Notes under the pieces: model-generated
The model's database searches: none
What the model was told of the DNA's origin: nothing
Seen by the model: the letters and a program-made list of their open reading frames with translations, nothing else
Part shown: positions 51,322 to 61,387 of the stretch, piece after piece
Layout: each line of letters opens with the position of its first letter
Position numbering within the stretch: the stretch's first letter is position 1
Source of the DNA: Cytobacillus firmus
Lineage (GTDB): Bacteria; Bacillota; Bacilli; Bacillales; Cytobacillaceae
DNA length: 64,000 nt
Direction of reading: 5' to 3'
NCBI RefSeq assembly: GCF_023612095.1
Contig: NZ_CP086235.1
Coordinates: forward strand, 1,509,001 to 1,573,000
Made by a program: the position numbers and the translations under genes

Positions 51322-52170
51322 ATGAACGTGCTGTTCGCCTTTATGCTGCTGTTTGCGAATTGGTATTACATACCGAAAGATTCACCGGCAGTTCCTGTTA
51401 AAGTGGAAAGCATTGACCTAAAACTGAAAAGTGATGAACTGGCTTTTACGTTTCTTTCTCTATCGGATGGCGAGTCTGCCTTAATTCATCATGGAAATGA
51501 CGAAAAAATCCTCATTAACACCGGTGGGCAGGGAACTGAGGGTGAATTAAGAAAGCTTCTTGAATTATATGGCGTTAATCAGATTTCAGCAGTCATCCTG
51601 ACAGATGAAGAATTATATAATAAGACAAGCCTTAAATGGCTTATTAAAAACTTCGGCATAAGGGAAATTATAGCGAATGAATCTGCCCTTTCAGAGCTGA
51701 AGTCTGAAATAGGAATAAGTGATCTCGGTTTTCATGCCTGGAATCAAAATACGAAGCATCAGCTTTTTCCGGGATTACATGCAGAAGTTTTATACGAAGG
51801 CAGTGACCCGGGTGAAGGAATGGATATTTCCTTTATATTCAAAAGACATCGGGTATTGTTTATGAACTCGACAAGTCCGGAAGCCAAAGAATTTCTTATG
51901 GAAAAAGAGTTATCGAATGTTAATATTGTTAAACTTCCTGCATTTGGAGAGAATGGCTCTATATCAGAAGAGATGATTAAACATCTGGATCCCCAGATCG
52001 CTATTCTTTTTTATAGACCATCCATAAAACATGATTCAGATCTGTTCAGGCTGTTAAATGATGCCTGGGTTGATGTGTATTATACAAGAAAGCACGGTAC
52101 GGTAACCATCAAATTTACAGACGTTAATTATGAGCTATTCACGATTTTTCCGGGTGAGGAGTTCAAATAA
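51322..52170 (+). CDS. Uncharacterised protein with a degenerate metallo-beta-lactamase fold (ComEC C-terminal-like)
   Basis: 282 residues. After a short hydrophobic N-terminus (about 2-14, signal or anchor) it follows the ComEC/Rec2 C-terminal pattern: FTFLSLSDGESALIHHG, ILINTGG, then ISAVILTDEELYNKTSLKWL. Active members have THxHxDHxxG at that point; all metal ligands are absent. The later strands (VLFMNS, VNIVKLPAFGENGSI) also fit the fold. The ATG at 51322 follows GTAGGAGGAATGG. It lies between dinG and ypmA, where I know no B. subtilis counterpart. Probably non-catalytic and surface exposed; role unknown. Confidence 0.62.
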   Translation: MNVLFAFMLLFANWYYIPKDSPAVPVKVESIDLKLKSDELAFTFLSLSDGESALIHHGNDEKILINTGGQGTEGELRKLLELYGVNQISAVILTDEELYNKTSLKWLIKNFGIREIIANESALSELKSEIGISDLGFHAWNQNTKHQLFPGLHAEVLYEGSDPGEGMDISFIFKRHRVLFMNSTSPEAKEFLMEKELSNVNIVKLPAFGENGSISEEMIKHLDPQIAILFYRPSIKHDSDLFRLLNDAWVDVYYTRKHGTVTIKFTDVNYELFTIFPGEEFK

Positions 52171-52178
52171 ACAGGAAC

Positions 52179-52205
52179 GAAAAAGCTGCGCTTAGGGCGC
52201 AGCAT
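52179..52205. terminator. GC-rich hairpin, terminator-like on the minus strand
   Basis: GCTGCGC (about 52186-52192) pairs with GCGCAGC (about 52197-52203). There is no T tract on the plus strand. Read on the minus strand it ends in TTTTT. No minus-strand gene ends here, so it may simply close the preceding plus-strand gene. Confidence 0.45.
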
Positions 52206-52365
52206 GACGTGGTGGACCAGAAGAAAATTTGTATTGTTTTAATACCAGTTGATCATTTCTGCTGTTATACTGTTACTGAGAATTATTTCTTTGTAAAATT
52301 AGTTTAACCTTAAGGGTTGGATATATAAGTTACAAATATTGTAGAGGCTGAGGAGGAATTCCAGA

Positions 52366-52536
52366 ATGGAAAGCAAAATTGAGGTTTTATCTACGGTGAA
52401 GATCCAGCAAAGCCCGGATCTGTATAAAATTGTTGATGCACTGAACAGAACGTTAAAAGAAAAAGACTTGATGTTCGGTTTGGCACTTGATCAGGAAGAC
52501 CAAAATAAAGCGATTTTTACGATTTATCGTACATAA
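52366..52536 (+). CDS. ypmA: YpmA, small conserved protein (DUF4264)
   Basis: 56 residues beginning MESKIEVLSTVKIQQSPDLY and ending KAIFTIYRT. This closely follows B. subtilis YpmA in length, sequence and position before ypmB. AGGAGG lies upstream of the ATG. Function unknown. Confidence 0.88.
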   Translation: MESKIEVLSTVKIQQSPDLYKIVDALNRTLKEKDLMFGLALDQEDQNKAIFTIYRT

Positions 52537-52551
52537 AAGAGTGATTGAGAT

Positions 52552-53024
52552 ATGAAGAAAGTATTATGGGGTATCATTATTCTGCTTGTCATAAGCATTG
52601 GAGCAGGATCAGTTATTTATTTCAACAGCATGAAGCCAGTGAGGGCAGCAGAATCAAAGGCAGTTGAGCTTGCAAAACAGGAAACGGATCTTGCTGAAGC
52701 TGAGGACTTCAATTTATATCATGGAACTGAGACCTTCTATGTGATCGAAGGCAAAGACCATGATGGTACAAGCATGTATGTCTGGGTTCCGGAAAAAAGG
52801 GAAAAATCGTCTCACTGAAGCAATCTGATGGAATTTCCAAGAATGAAGCCATTAACAGGCTCAAGCAGGAGAAAAATTCTGCTGAGATCGTGTCTGTCCG
52901 GCTCGGGATGGAGAAAAATATTCCATTATGGGAAATTCATTACCGTTCCGGCAGTAATTTAATAAATTATTACTATTTAGATTTTAAAACAGGGGAATGG
53001 CTGAAAAAAATTGAAAACCTGTAG
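52552..53024 (+). CDS. ypmB: YpmB, membrane-anchored PepSY-like protein (frameshifted)
   Basis: An N-terminal membrane anchor (about 2-24) and a small extracytoplasmic domain. The first frame ends at 52818. Adding one A to the run 52793-52798 continues it as PEKKGKIVSLKQSDGISKNEAINRL to LDFKTGEWLKKIENL, with stop at 53022-53024. Repaired length is about 157 residues (B. subtilis about 161). It starts 15 bases after ypmA and precedes aspB, the conserved order. Confidence 0.85.
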
Positions 53025-53075
53025 CCTGAGGCAATCACTGCCGCAATGCAGGAGAAAATCGGGAGGAAGCAAGCA

Positions 53076-54265
53076 ATGGAGATTCAACTGGCACAAAGAG
53101 TAAAAGCATTAACACCATCCACAACTCTGGCAATCACTGCTAAAGCAAAAGAGCTAAAAGCTCAGGGACATGATGTTATCGGTTTGGGAGCAGGCGAACC
53201 GGATTTTAATACGCCACAGCATATCATTGATGCTGCAGTGAAATCCATGAATGAGGGTCATACAAAATATACACCATCGGCAGGTCTTCCAGCATTAAAA
53301 AAAGAAATTGCAAACAAGTTTAAAAAAGATCAGGGACTTGAATATGATGCTTCACAAATCATCGTAACCAATGGGGCAAAGCATGGCTTATATACACTGT
53401 TCCAGGTCTTGCTGAATGAGGGGATGAAGTCATTATCCCGATTCCATATTGGGTCAGCTATCCTGAACAGGTTAAACTAGCCGGAGGTGTTCCTGTTTAT
53501 GCAGAGGGAAGAGAAGAGAATGACTTTAAGATCACTCCGGAACAGCTGGCCAAAAGCATAACTGACAAAACCAAGGCTGTTATTATCAACTCTCCAAGCA
53601 ACCCGACTGGCATGCTTTATTCTGCTGAGGAATTAAAGGAGCTTGGAGAGGTATGTTTGAAGCATAATGTTCTGATTGTTTCTGATGAAATTTATGAAAA
53701 ACTGGTTTATGGCAGCCATCAGCATACTTCGATTGCTGAGCTTTCACCAGAGCTTAAGGAACAAACCATTATAATTAACGGGGTATCGAAATCTCATTCT
53801 ATGACAGGCTGGAGAATCGGATATGCTGCAGGGAATAAAAGTATTATCAAAGCTATGACAAACCTTGCCAGCCACAGTACATCCAACCCGACAACAACAG
53901 CACAATATGGCTCAATCGCTGCATATGCCGGGCCGCAGGATACACTGGAAGAAATGAGAGAAGCATTCGAACATCGGCTAAACGTTATCTATGATAAATT
54001 AATCAGCATTCCGGGATTTACATGTGTAAAGCCACAAGGTGCATTTTATCTGTTTCCTAATGTAAAAAAGGCAGCAGAATTGACCGGATTTGCGAGTGTC
54101 GATGAATTTGTGGAGGCGCTTCTGGAGGAAGCGATGGTTGCAGTCATTCCTGGATCTGGTTTTGGCGCTCCGGATAATATCCGTTTATCCTATGCAACTT
54201 CCCTTGAGTTATTAGAAAAGGCAGTGGAACGGATGCACGGATTTGTTGAAAAGAACTTAAAATGA
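53076..54265 (+). CDS. aspB: Aspartate aminotransferase (frameshifted)
   Basis: PLP-dependent transamination between aspartate and 2-oxoglutarate. LGAGEPDFNTP is near residue 37. The frame breaks at NEG: one G added to the run 53420-53423 gives DEVIIPIPYWVSYPEQV. The second half holds NSPSNPTGMLYS, VSDEIYEKLVYG and the PLP Lys in GVSKSHSMTGWRIGY. Repaired length is about 396 residues (B. subtilis 393). The ATG at 53076 follows GGGAGGAAGC; an earlier in-frame ATG at 53046 is unlikely. Confidence 0.93.
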
Positions 54266-54278
54266 TAGTAAAGCGGGG

Positions 54279-54302
54279 AAAGCCGGATCGTATCCGGCTT
54301 CC
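54279..54302 (+). terminator. Terminator-like hairpin after aspB
   Basis: AAGCCGGAT pairs with ATCCGGCTT around CGT; the following sequence is pyrimidine rich but not a pure T run. Confidence 0.6.
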
Positions 54303-54347
54303 TTCTATGTTTTCAGCCTAATTAGAGCGTTTAATGATTTACTGTTA

Positions 54348-54376
54348 TTGCTTGTCAATGTGCTTGAAGGTATAAT
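54348..54376 (+). promoter_or_regulatory. Candidate asnS promoter
   Basis: A perfect TATAAT at 54371-54376 with TTGCTT at 54348-54353 (17-base spacer), 54 bases before the asnS start. No T-box leader is present, since the short gap contains no antiterminator sequence. Confidence 0.5.
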
Positions 54377-54429
54377 ATATAGCGATACATAAGAAGAGAT
54401 TGCTTAGATTTTTTTGGAGGGAACTTAAA

Positions 54430-55725
54430 TTGATAAAAACAACAATTTCTCAAGTTCATAAATATGTTGACCAGGAAGTTACCATCGGTGCTTGGATTGC
54501 CAACAAGCGTTCAAGCGGGAAGATTGCGTTTTTACAGCTGCGCGATGGAACAGGATTTATTCAAGGTGTTGTAGTAAAAGCAGAAGTGCCGGAGGAAATC
54601 TTCCAAGGTGCGAAATCAGTCACTCAGGAATCATCCGTATATGTGACGGGCAGAATCCAAAAGGACGAGCGTTCTCCTTTCGGATTTGAAATGCTTGTTA
54701 CAGGCCTTGAAGTTCTTCATCAGGCTGTCGATTATCCTATTACGCCAAAAGAGCATGGAACTGAATTCCTTATGGATAATCGCCACTTGTGGCTGCGGTC
54801 CCGCCGTCAGCATGCAGTGATGAAAATCAGAAATGAAATTATCCGGGCAACTTATGAGTTTTTCAATGAGCAAGGGTTTTCCAAGGTTGACCCGCCAATT
54901 CTGACGGGCAGCGCACCGGAAGGAACGTCCGAGCTTTTTGCGACCAAGTATTTTGATGAAGATGCTTATTTATCCCAAAGCGGCCAGCTTTATATGGAAG
55001 CAGCTGCGATGGCTCTTGGAAGAGTATTTTCATTCGGGCCGACCTTCCGTGCTGAAAAATCGAAAACCCGCCGTCATTTAATCGAATTTTGGATGATTGA
55101 ACCTGAAATGGCTTTCTGTGAATTTGATGAAAACTTAAAGGTTCAGGAAGAATATGTTGCTCATATTGTTCAGTCCGTACTTAAGAATTGTTCAATTGAA
55201 CTTAAAACACTTGGCCGTGATACAGAGAAGCTTGAGAAAATTACAGCTCCATTCCCGCGCATAACGTATGATGAAGCAATTAAGTTTCTTCAGGAAAAAG
55301 GCTTCGATGATATCCAGTGGGGTGACGACTTTGGGGCACCACATGAGACAGCTATTGCAGAAAGCTATGATAAGCCAGTCTTTATCACGCACTATCCAAC
55401 TTCACTGAAGCCATTCTATATGCAGCCTGATCCTGCAAGAGAAGATGTTGTACTATGTGCCGACTTGATTGCACCTGAAGGATATGGAGAAATCATCGGC
55501 GGCTCTGAGCGGATACATGATTATGACCTGCTTAAGCAGCGCATTGATGAACATAAATTAGATTTGGATGCTTACAAGTGGTACCTGGAGCTACGCCAAT
55601 ATGGTTCAGTGCCTCATTCCGGATTTGGTCTTGGTCTTGAAAGAACAGTTGCCTGGATCAGCGGCGTCGAGCATGTACGTGAAACAATTCCGTTCCCTCG
55701 ATTATTAAACCGCCTATATCCATAA
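54430..55725 (+). CDS. asnS: Asparaginyl-tRNA synthetase
   Basis: Class II synthetase that charges tRNA-Asn. The N-terminal OB fold (about 15-100, with [24 protein letters not shown]) binds the anticodon. The catalytic core has [25 protein letters not shown] (motif 2) and [13 protein letters not shown] (motif 3). The TTG at 54430 follows TTGGAGGGAAC and aligns with the B. subtilis start, giving 431 residues. Confidence 0.95.
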   Translation: MIKTTISQVHKYVDQEVTIGAWIANKRSSGKIAFLQLRDGTGFIQGVVVKAEVPEEIFQGAKSVTQESSVYVTGRIQKDERSPFGFEMLVTGLEVLHQAVDYPITPKEHGTEFLMDNRHLWLRSRRQHAVMKIRNEIIRATYEFFNEQGFSKVDPPILTGSAPEGTSELFATKYFDEDAYLSQSGQLYMEAAAMALGRVFSFGPTFRAEKSKTRRHLIEFWMIEPEMAFCEFDENLKVQEEYVAHIVQSVLKNCSIELKTLGRDTEKLEKITAPFPRITYDEAIKFLQEKGFDDIQWGDDFGAPHETAIAESYDKPVFITHYPTSLKPFYMQPDPAREDVVLCADLIAPEGYGEIIGGSERIHDYDLLKQRIDEHKLDLDAYKWYLELRQYGSVPHSGFGLGLERTVAWISGVEHVRETIPFPRLLNRLYP

Positions 55726-55747
55726 TAAAAATGAATTAATAAATAAA

Positions 55748-55778
55748 GCAAAAATCCGCCTCCCGCGGATTTTTTGCT
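55748..55778 (+). terminator. Terminator after asnS
   Basis: AAAATCCGC pairs with GCGGATTTT around CTCCC, followed by further T. Confidence 0.88.
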
Positions 55779-55902
55779 TCTTCCGGTTTCGTTAGAACAT
55801 TCAGAAGAAGGCAGTCAAGCTGAACCTTCATGGAAAAGTTACCGTTTTTTCAACTCACTTTGGTCACTATGTTCATGATATACTGAGAAGGAGGTGTCCC
55901 GA

Positions 55903-56613
55903 ATGTCTAAAAATAGTTTATTAAAATGGCTTCAGGAAGGTAATATATCAATTCCTGGAGTCCTGCTTTCACAATATAAAGAAATGAATTTGAATGAGCA
56001 TGAACTCGTCCTGATACTTCATGTAATTTCCTATATTGAACATGGGAATAAATTTCCCACCCCTGTAGAATTATCTTCCCGCATGACTATTTCTGTGGCG
56101 GAATGCACGGAAATGCTAAGAAAACTAATCCAAAAAGGCTTTATTGATATTAAAGACAGCTACTCTGAAGGTGGAATCAGATATGAAAGTTACCATCTTG
56201 ATCCGCTTTGGGAGAAGCTCATTGATCAGTTTCTGCTCAGCGGTAAAAAAGAGGAAGCTGCTAATATGCAGCAGGAGGAAACAGATCTTTATACCTGCTT
56301 TGAAAGGGAGTTTGGCAGGCCGCTCTCACCTTTTGAATGTGAGACACTTGCTCTTTGGATGGATGATGACCACCATGATCCCCATATTATAAAAGCTGCC
56401 TTAAGAGAATCGGTCCTGTCCGGTAAACTGAATTTCAGGTATATAGACAGAATCCTTTTTGAATGGAAAAAGAACGGCATAAAAACGATTGAACAGGCTA
56501 AAAGCTATGGAAAAAAATTCAGGCAGAATCAAGCACAGCAAAGGACGAAGAGGGAGGATACTCCGTCACAGACAACGAAATCTGTTCCCTTTTATAATTG
56601 GCTTGAACAGTAA
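55903..56613 (+). CDS. dnaD: DNA replication initiation protein DnaD
   Basis: Primosomal protein that, with DnaB and DnaI, loads the replicative helicase. The N-terminal winged-helix domain (about 15-110) includes LNEHELVLILHVISYIEHGNKFPTP. The C-terminal DnaD/DnaB2 domain (about 125-200) includes FEREFGRPLSPFECETLALW and RYIDRILFEWKKNGI. Length 236 (B. subtilis 232). ATG 55903 follows AAGGAGGTG. Confidence 0.94.
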   Translation: MSKNSLLKWLQEGNISIPGVLLSQYKEMNLNEHELVLILHVISYIEHGNKFPTPVELSSRMTISVAECTEMLRKLIQKGFIDIKDSYSEGGIRYESYHLDPLWEKLIDQFLLSGKKEEAANMQQEETDLYTCFEREFGRPLSPFECETLALWMDDDHHDPHIIKAALRESVLSGKLNFRYIDRILFEWKKNGIKTIEQAKSYGKKFRQNQAQQRTKREDTPSQTTKSVPFYNWLEQ

Positions 56614-56664
56614 GCAGTCACTGCTGCCCGAAAAAATAATGAAGACAGTAAGTTGGTGATTTTT

Positions 56665-57321
56665 TTGTTAAATAAAACACAAATTAGACACTGCCTTGAT
56701 GAAATGGGAGAAATGTTCCCGGAGGCACATTGCGAATTGAATCATTCCAACCCGTTTGAACTGGTCATAGCGGTGGCACTGTCTGCACAATGTACTGATG
56801 CACTGGTTAACAAAGTGACAAGGAACCTGTTCCAAAAGTATAAAACTCCTGAGGATTACCTGAATGTTTCCATAGAGGAATTGCAGGAGGATATCCGCTC
56901 CATTGGTCTTTATCGAAACAAAGCCAAGAATATCCAAAAGCTATGCAGATTGCTTCTCGATGAATATGGAGGGGTAGTGCCGCGTGACAGAGATGAGCTG
57001 ACAAAGCTTCCCGGAGTAGGCCGCAAAACTGCTAATGTCGTTGTCTCAGTGGCTTTTGGAGTGCCTGCCATTGCAGTTGATACTCATGTTGAACGAGTCA
57101 GCAAAAGGCTCGGTTTCTGCCGCTGGAAGGACTCTGTACTGGAAGTTGAAAAGGCATTGATGAAGAAAGTGCCGATGGATGAATGGTCGATTACACATCA
57201 TCGTATGATCTTTTTTGGAAGATATCACTGTAAGGCACAAAATCCTCAATGTGAAATCTGTCCGCTGCTCGATTTATGCAGGGAGGGCAAAAAACGAATG
57301 AAGGTGAAGCAGGCAAAATGA
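56665..57321 (+). CDS. nth: Endonuclease III
   Basis: DNA glycosylase/AP lyase for oxidised pyrimidines. The helix-hairpin-helix LPGVGRKTANVVV carries the catalytic Lys, and VDTHVERVSKRLG the catalytic Asp. The four Cys in CKAQNPQCEICPLLDLC bind the [4Fe-4S] cluster. Starting at TTG 56665 (LLNKTQI) gives 218 residues and the family N-terminus. It follows dnaD by 51 bases, as in B. subtilis. Confidence 0.95.
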   Translation: MLNKTQIRHCLDEMGEMFPEAHCELNHSNPFELVIAVALSAQCTDALVNKVTRNLFQKYKTPEDYLNVSIEELQEDIRSIGLYRNKAKNIQKLCRLLLDEYGGVVPRDRDELTKLPGVGRKTANVVVSVAFGVPAIAVDTHVERVSKRLGFCRWKDSVLEVEKALMKKVPMDEWSITHHRMIFFGRYHCKAQNPQCEICPLLDLCREGKKRMKVKQAK

Positions 57322-57838
57322 CCGGAGAAATCGTCATACCTGTTAAAGTACATTTATGCCATACCCTGTTTTATAAAAGGGGTGATTCATTGGCTGTTAA
57401 CGAAGAATCTCTTTTCGCTTACCAGCCGCTGCCGCCCTTTTTATATGAAGCGGCTTTTTATGCGGGTATCCCTGCAGTAAAACCTTGGGAAAACAATGCT
57501 GAATATATTCCGGTTTTGATTGATGAGTGGGCAGGACAGAAGGATCTTCTTGGTATGCACTTCACAAACCGGGACCTTAAAGCTGCTTTAGATCCGATGA
57601 AAGTATCTCTGGGATTGTTTTTGCAGATGCTCTATTGGACAAACGGGAAGCCGGTAAACCTTTTATCCGATCCCGGGAATTATCAATAAAGCCAGTGAAT
57701 ATAAAAGAACGGCTGGATTTCATTTTTGCACGTCCGGCTTTATATCATTCTTACATACAGCTGTCTGGACTAATAGCTGAAATGGAGAAGCAATATATGA
57801 AGATGCTGGCATTGGAACAAATGAAGAAAAAGCGCTGA
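57318..57838 (+). CDS. ypoC: YpoC family protein (frameshifted)
   Basis: The ATG at 57318 overlaps the nth stop by four bases. The first part (to LLSDPG) contains LKVSLGLFLQMLYWTNGKP. Adding one G to the run 57675-57677 gives ELSIKPVNIKERLDFIFARPALYHSYIQL and an end at 57838. Repaired length is about 173 residues, near B. subtilis YpoC (about 165). Function unknown; it is the conserved neighbour between nth and ponA. Confidence 0.8.
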
Positions 57839-57863
57839 TTCAAATCTGAATCAGCGCTTTTTT
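57826..57863. terminator. Bidirectional terminator between ypoC and ponA
   Basis: AGCGCTGATTCA (57831-57842) pairs perfectly with TGAATCAGCGCT (57847-57858). A run of A precedes it and a run of T follows, so it works for both convergent genes. Confidence 0.92.
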
Positions 57864-57875
57864 CATTAGCTTTAT

Positions 57876-60556
57876 TTAATTACGGCCGCCACTGGATTCA
57901 GATCCATTTCCGGAAGCTCCTCCGGTGTTTCCGCCAGTTCCACCAGTTCCAGTTCCTGCTCCGGTACCTGTATTGCCATCACCAGTACCTGTATCGCCAT
58001 CTCCGGAACCTTCACCATCACCGTTTCCAGTTCCTTGACCATCTCCAGAGTCATCCCCGGAACCTTCACCATTACCATTTCCAGAATCGTCGCCATCCTG
58101 GTTTCCGTCCTGGCCGCCTTCACCATTTTGATCGTCCTGATCTTCCTGTTCTTCTTCTTCCGTTCCATCCTGCCCTTCACCTTCCGTTTCATCTTCTTCG
58201 ATGAGGCTTGGGTCGGGGATTTCTACTTTTACAGAAGCAGGATCACTTTGCTGGTCACCGTTAAATGCTGTTACTTTAAAGGTATACACAGCTCCTGGCT
58301 GAGGGTTGGCAATTTTCAAGCCTTTTTCTGAAGTAACGCTAAGCTGCTGATCTCCGCCTTCATTTACGGATACAGTCACTTCAAATTGAGTACCTTCTGC
58401 ATCTCCCGGGTAATCCCATGATAATGTGATCTCATTTGCATCCTGGTCAAAGTTCGCTGACAGTCCAGAAGGCGAGTCCAGTTTATCAAACTTCTCGGAT
58501 ACTTGTGTCGGAGCATTGCCTTTTACAGCATACTCATAAATGATTTGCTCCTTAGGTGTGTACTGGCTTGCCAGTTTGGCAGGATTGCTGCCTTTTTCAA
58601 TGGCTACCTTCTCTACAGAGTCAGGGGCCTTGAAGTCTTCTGTTTCTTTTCCTTCTGAAACATGTGCCATTAAGCTGCTGAAAAGCTTTTGAGCAATTTT
58701 TTGCTCATCGCCGGCCGGGATATAATTTTTTCTATCCTGATAGCCGGTCCAGACAGCTGCAGTATAGTTAGTTGTATAGCCTGCAAACCAGGCATCAGGC
58801 ACGGCACCTCGAGGTATCCCAAATTCCTGTTCCTGTTCATCCGTATAGTTAGTAGTCCCTGTTTTCCCTGCAACAGGCAATCCTGGTACATCAGCCAGAC
58901 GTCCTGTTCCGTAAGAAGATTTAACTGCACTTTTCAGCATGTCACTGATCATAAATGCAGTATAATCCTTCATCACTACTTCAGATTCAGGTTTCAAATC
59001 AAGTTTCGTGCCGTCACGCATTTCAATTTGCTTGATGGCATGTGGTTCAGTGTAGAAGCCATTGTTTCCAAATGCACTGTATGCACCGGCTACCTGAAGG
59101 GAAGAAACCTCATAAGCGCCGATAGAATAGGACTCATACATCTCTTTCATTGGAATGCCTAAATTATTGGTGAATTCCAATGCCTTATCAGTCCCGACTT
59201 CCTGAAGTGTCTTCAGAGCCGGAATGTTGCGTGAGCGGGCAAGTGCCTCCCGCATGGACATAGGACCCATGTGCTTTCCATCCCAGTTATTGATTTTTGT
59301 ACCTCCGGAATATGTGTGAGGTTCATCAACAATTGTCTGGTAAGTTCCCCATTTTAGATATTCAATTGCTGGTCCATAATCGACAATTGGTTTAAAGGTT
59401 GAACCGGCATGTCTTTTTTGATCCACGGCAAAGTTAAAACCGCGTTTTACTTCCTGATTGCGTCCTCCGCCGATTGCTCTGATTTCTCCTGTCTTTGTAT
59501 CAAGAAGGGTGATACCCGCCTGAAACTTCTCATCAGGATAGGCTACAGCTGCATCAGTGTTTAAAATATTTTCTACGTGTTTCTGTGCATTTGGATCGAG
59601 TGTCGTATATATTTTCAGCCCGTCAGAATATGGGTTAAGATCCGGATATTTTTTTTCAACTTCATCCAAGACAACATCGATGAACGAGTCATATTTTGAT
59701 TCGTTTGTTTCTCTTTTTCTTCAGCTACAAGTGTAGATTCCACAGGAACCTTTTGGGCTGCTTCCATTTCTTCTTTTGTAATAAAACCATGCTGATTCAT
59801 CAATGAAAGGACAATATTTCTCCTTTTCTCTGCCTTGTCAGGATGGTCAAAGGGATTATAATTGTTCGGGCTCTGCGGCATGCCGGCTAAGAGGGCAGCT
59901 TCATGAAGCTCCAGCTCACTAAGTTCCTTATCGAAGAAAATTTTCGATGCCGTTAAAACGCCATGGCCTTCAGACATATAAATCTTGTTCACATACATTT
60001 CAAAGATTTCCTGTTTTGTATACTTGCGTTCAAGCTGGAAGGCAAGCCAGGCTTCCTGGGCTTTCCTGCTAAGCGTTTTTTCATTATTCAGGAAGGAGTT
60101 CTTTACCACCTGCTGGGTAATCGTACTTGCCCCTTCAGAACCGAATCCGCGCGTCACATTAGCGATAACAGCACCGCCTAAACGGATTAAGTCCATTCCA
60201 TTATGTTTATAAAAGCGGACATCTTCAGTTGCCAAAAAGGCGTCTTCCACAAGTTTTGGGATGTCTTCATAAGCGACATAATCCCGGTTTTCCGAGCCTA
60301 CATCTGTTATGAATTCGCCCTCCATATCGTAAATCTGTGAAGAAATGGGATCCTTCAGCAATTTTTCATCAAGCTTTGGTGCGTCTTTCACCATAAAAGC
60401 AAAAGCGCCTGCTCCTAAGAGCATTCCAGCAATTCCGAGGGCAATTAAAATAAGGAAAATGCGTTTAAAAGTGCTCGTGCCATTTTTCTTGCCCTTCTTT
60501 TTAGGCTGGGATTGCTGTTTGCGGCGCTCCTCCCTTGATTGATATTTTTCTGTCAT
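57876..60556 (-). CDS. ponA: Penicillin-binding protein 1A/1B, bifunctional class A (frameshifted)
   Basis: Polymerises and cross-links peptidoglycan. Order: basic cytoplasmic tail, membrane helix (about residues 32-55), GT51 glycosyltransferase (EDVRFYKHNGMD, STITQQVVKNSFL, KYTKQEIFEMYVNKIY). The transpeptidase follows with the active-site Ser in AGSTFKPIVD and the KTGTTNYT motif. A fibronectin type III-like domain and a long Gly/Asp/Asn/Ser/Thr tail end it. The two halves join if the T run 59694-59697 (plus strand) gains one base, giving QKYDSFIDVVLDEVEKK. Start at 60556 (MTEKYQSREERRK) follows AAAGGA. Total about 893 residues (B. subtilis 914). Confidence 0.94.
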
Positions 60557-60596
60557 ATCTATGTTCATCCTTTCTGACAATGGAACTGTAAATTAG

Positions 60597-61207
60597 TTAT
60601 TTAAGGGTATAAAGATAATCTATTATCTTAATATAGTCAATTCTTGGCTGAAATCCAAGCGGAATGTAATGGCCATTCATTTCAATTTCACCCTTGGTGA
60701 TTGATTTTCTCCCCCATCCTTCATTCTCTCCCAATATGAGAGCAGATGATGTGCCTCTAACAGGAAAACTTCTTCGGTAGCCGAGAAGCGGAGGAGGACA
60801 AAACAAATCCCTTTCTGGGCTAAAACTTTCTCCATGTGCTTTACCTGGTGCTCATGAAAATTCTTTAAAGGGAAGGAGGTCGTGTTCTGGGTTTCTTTAG
60901 CTTCAAAATCAATATACCTGCCTTTATACACACCATTATAATCAGTTGTTGATGCTTGTTTGAAATAAGCTTCTTTAATAACAGCTGCACTTCTCTTTGG
61001 ATAATCGACCTGTACGATTTGAACAGGCGTGGGCTTTTTATGAATAGTGGCTATTCCATGCTCCAAATAGAATTCATTGGTTTCATTTATATCTTCCTCC
61101 AGTGTCATTCCGCGATTGCTGTAGGTCCATTTCTTCTCTGGAGTCAGTTTTTTGGCGCTATTAGCAGGCGGGGTATATCTCCTGCCATTAGGATAGTGGA
61201 AATTCAT
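60597..61207 (-). CDS. recU: RecU Holliday junction resolvase (frameshifted)
   Basis: Cleaves Holliday junctions and modulates RecA. It starts [11 protein letters not shown], and the PD-(D/E)xK nuclease core is [15 protein letters not shown] with Asp and Glu-x-Lys. The frame breaks at KDGG: one more C in the plus-strand run 60711-60715 gives [20 protein letters not shown] and the conserved QPRIDYIKI end. Repaired length is about 203 residues (B. subtilis 206). GAGGTG precedes the start. It is upstream of ponA on the same strand, a conserved recU-ponA operon. Confidence 0.93.
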
Positions 61208-61387
61208 GCATTCACCTCATTTTCAGCTACTCCCTATGATAACAAATGTACGCACGATTTGGTTGAATAAAAAGTTCTAAATAACAAAGTATATAGGAAA
61301 CTCCAGTTAAGCAGTATTTTCAGGTTTTACCCGGATGCTGCCTGACGCCCAAATATAGAACATTCATTTTCTCTGAGGTGAATTGCG

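Noticed and set aside
57872..58192. Lys/Glu/Val-rich minus-strand frame in the ponA tail
   Set aside because: It is an alternative frame of the Gly/Asp repeat region, a common artefact of low-complexity DNA.
58035..58331. Plus-strand open frame opposite ponA
   Set aside because: It is the complement of the low-complexity PBP tail, has no ribosome site and no family-like sequence.
61208..61387. LexA (SOS) box in front of recU/yppC or dinG
   Set aside because: GAAC-containing words occur (for example near 61361) but no GAAC-N4-GTTC palindrome was found.
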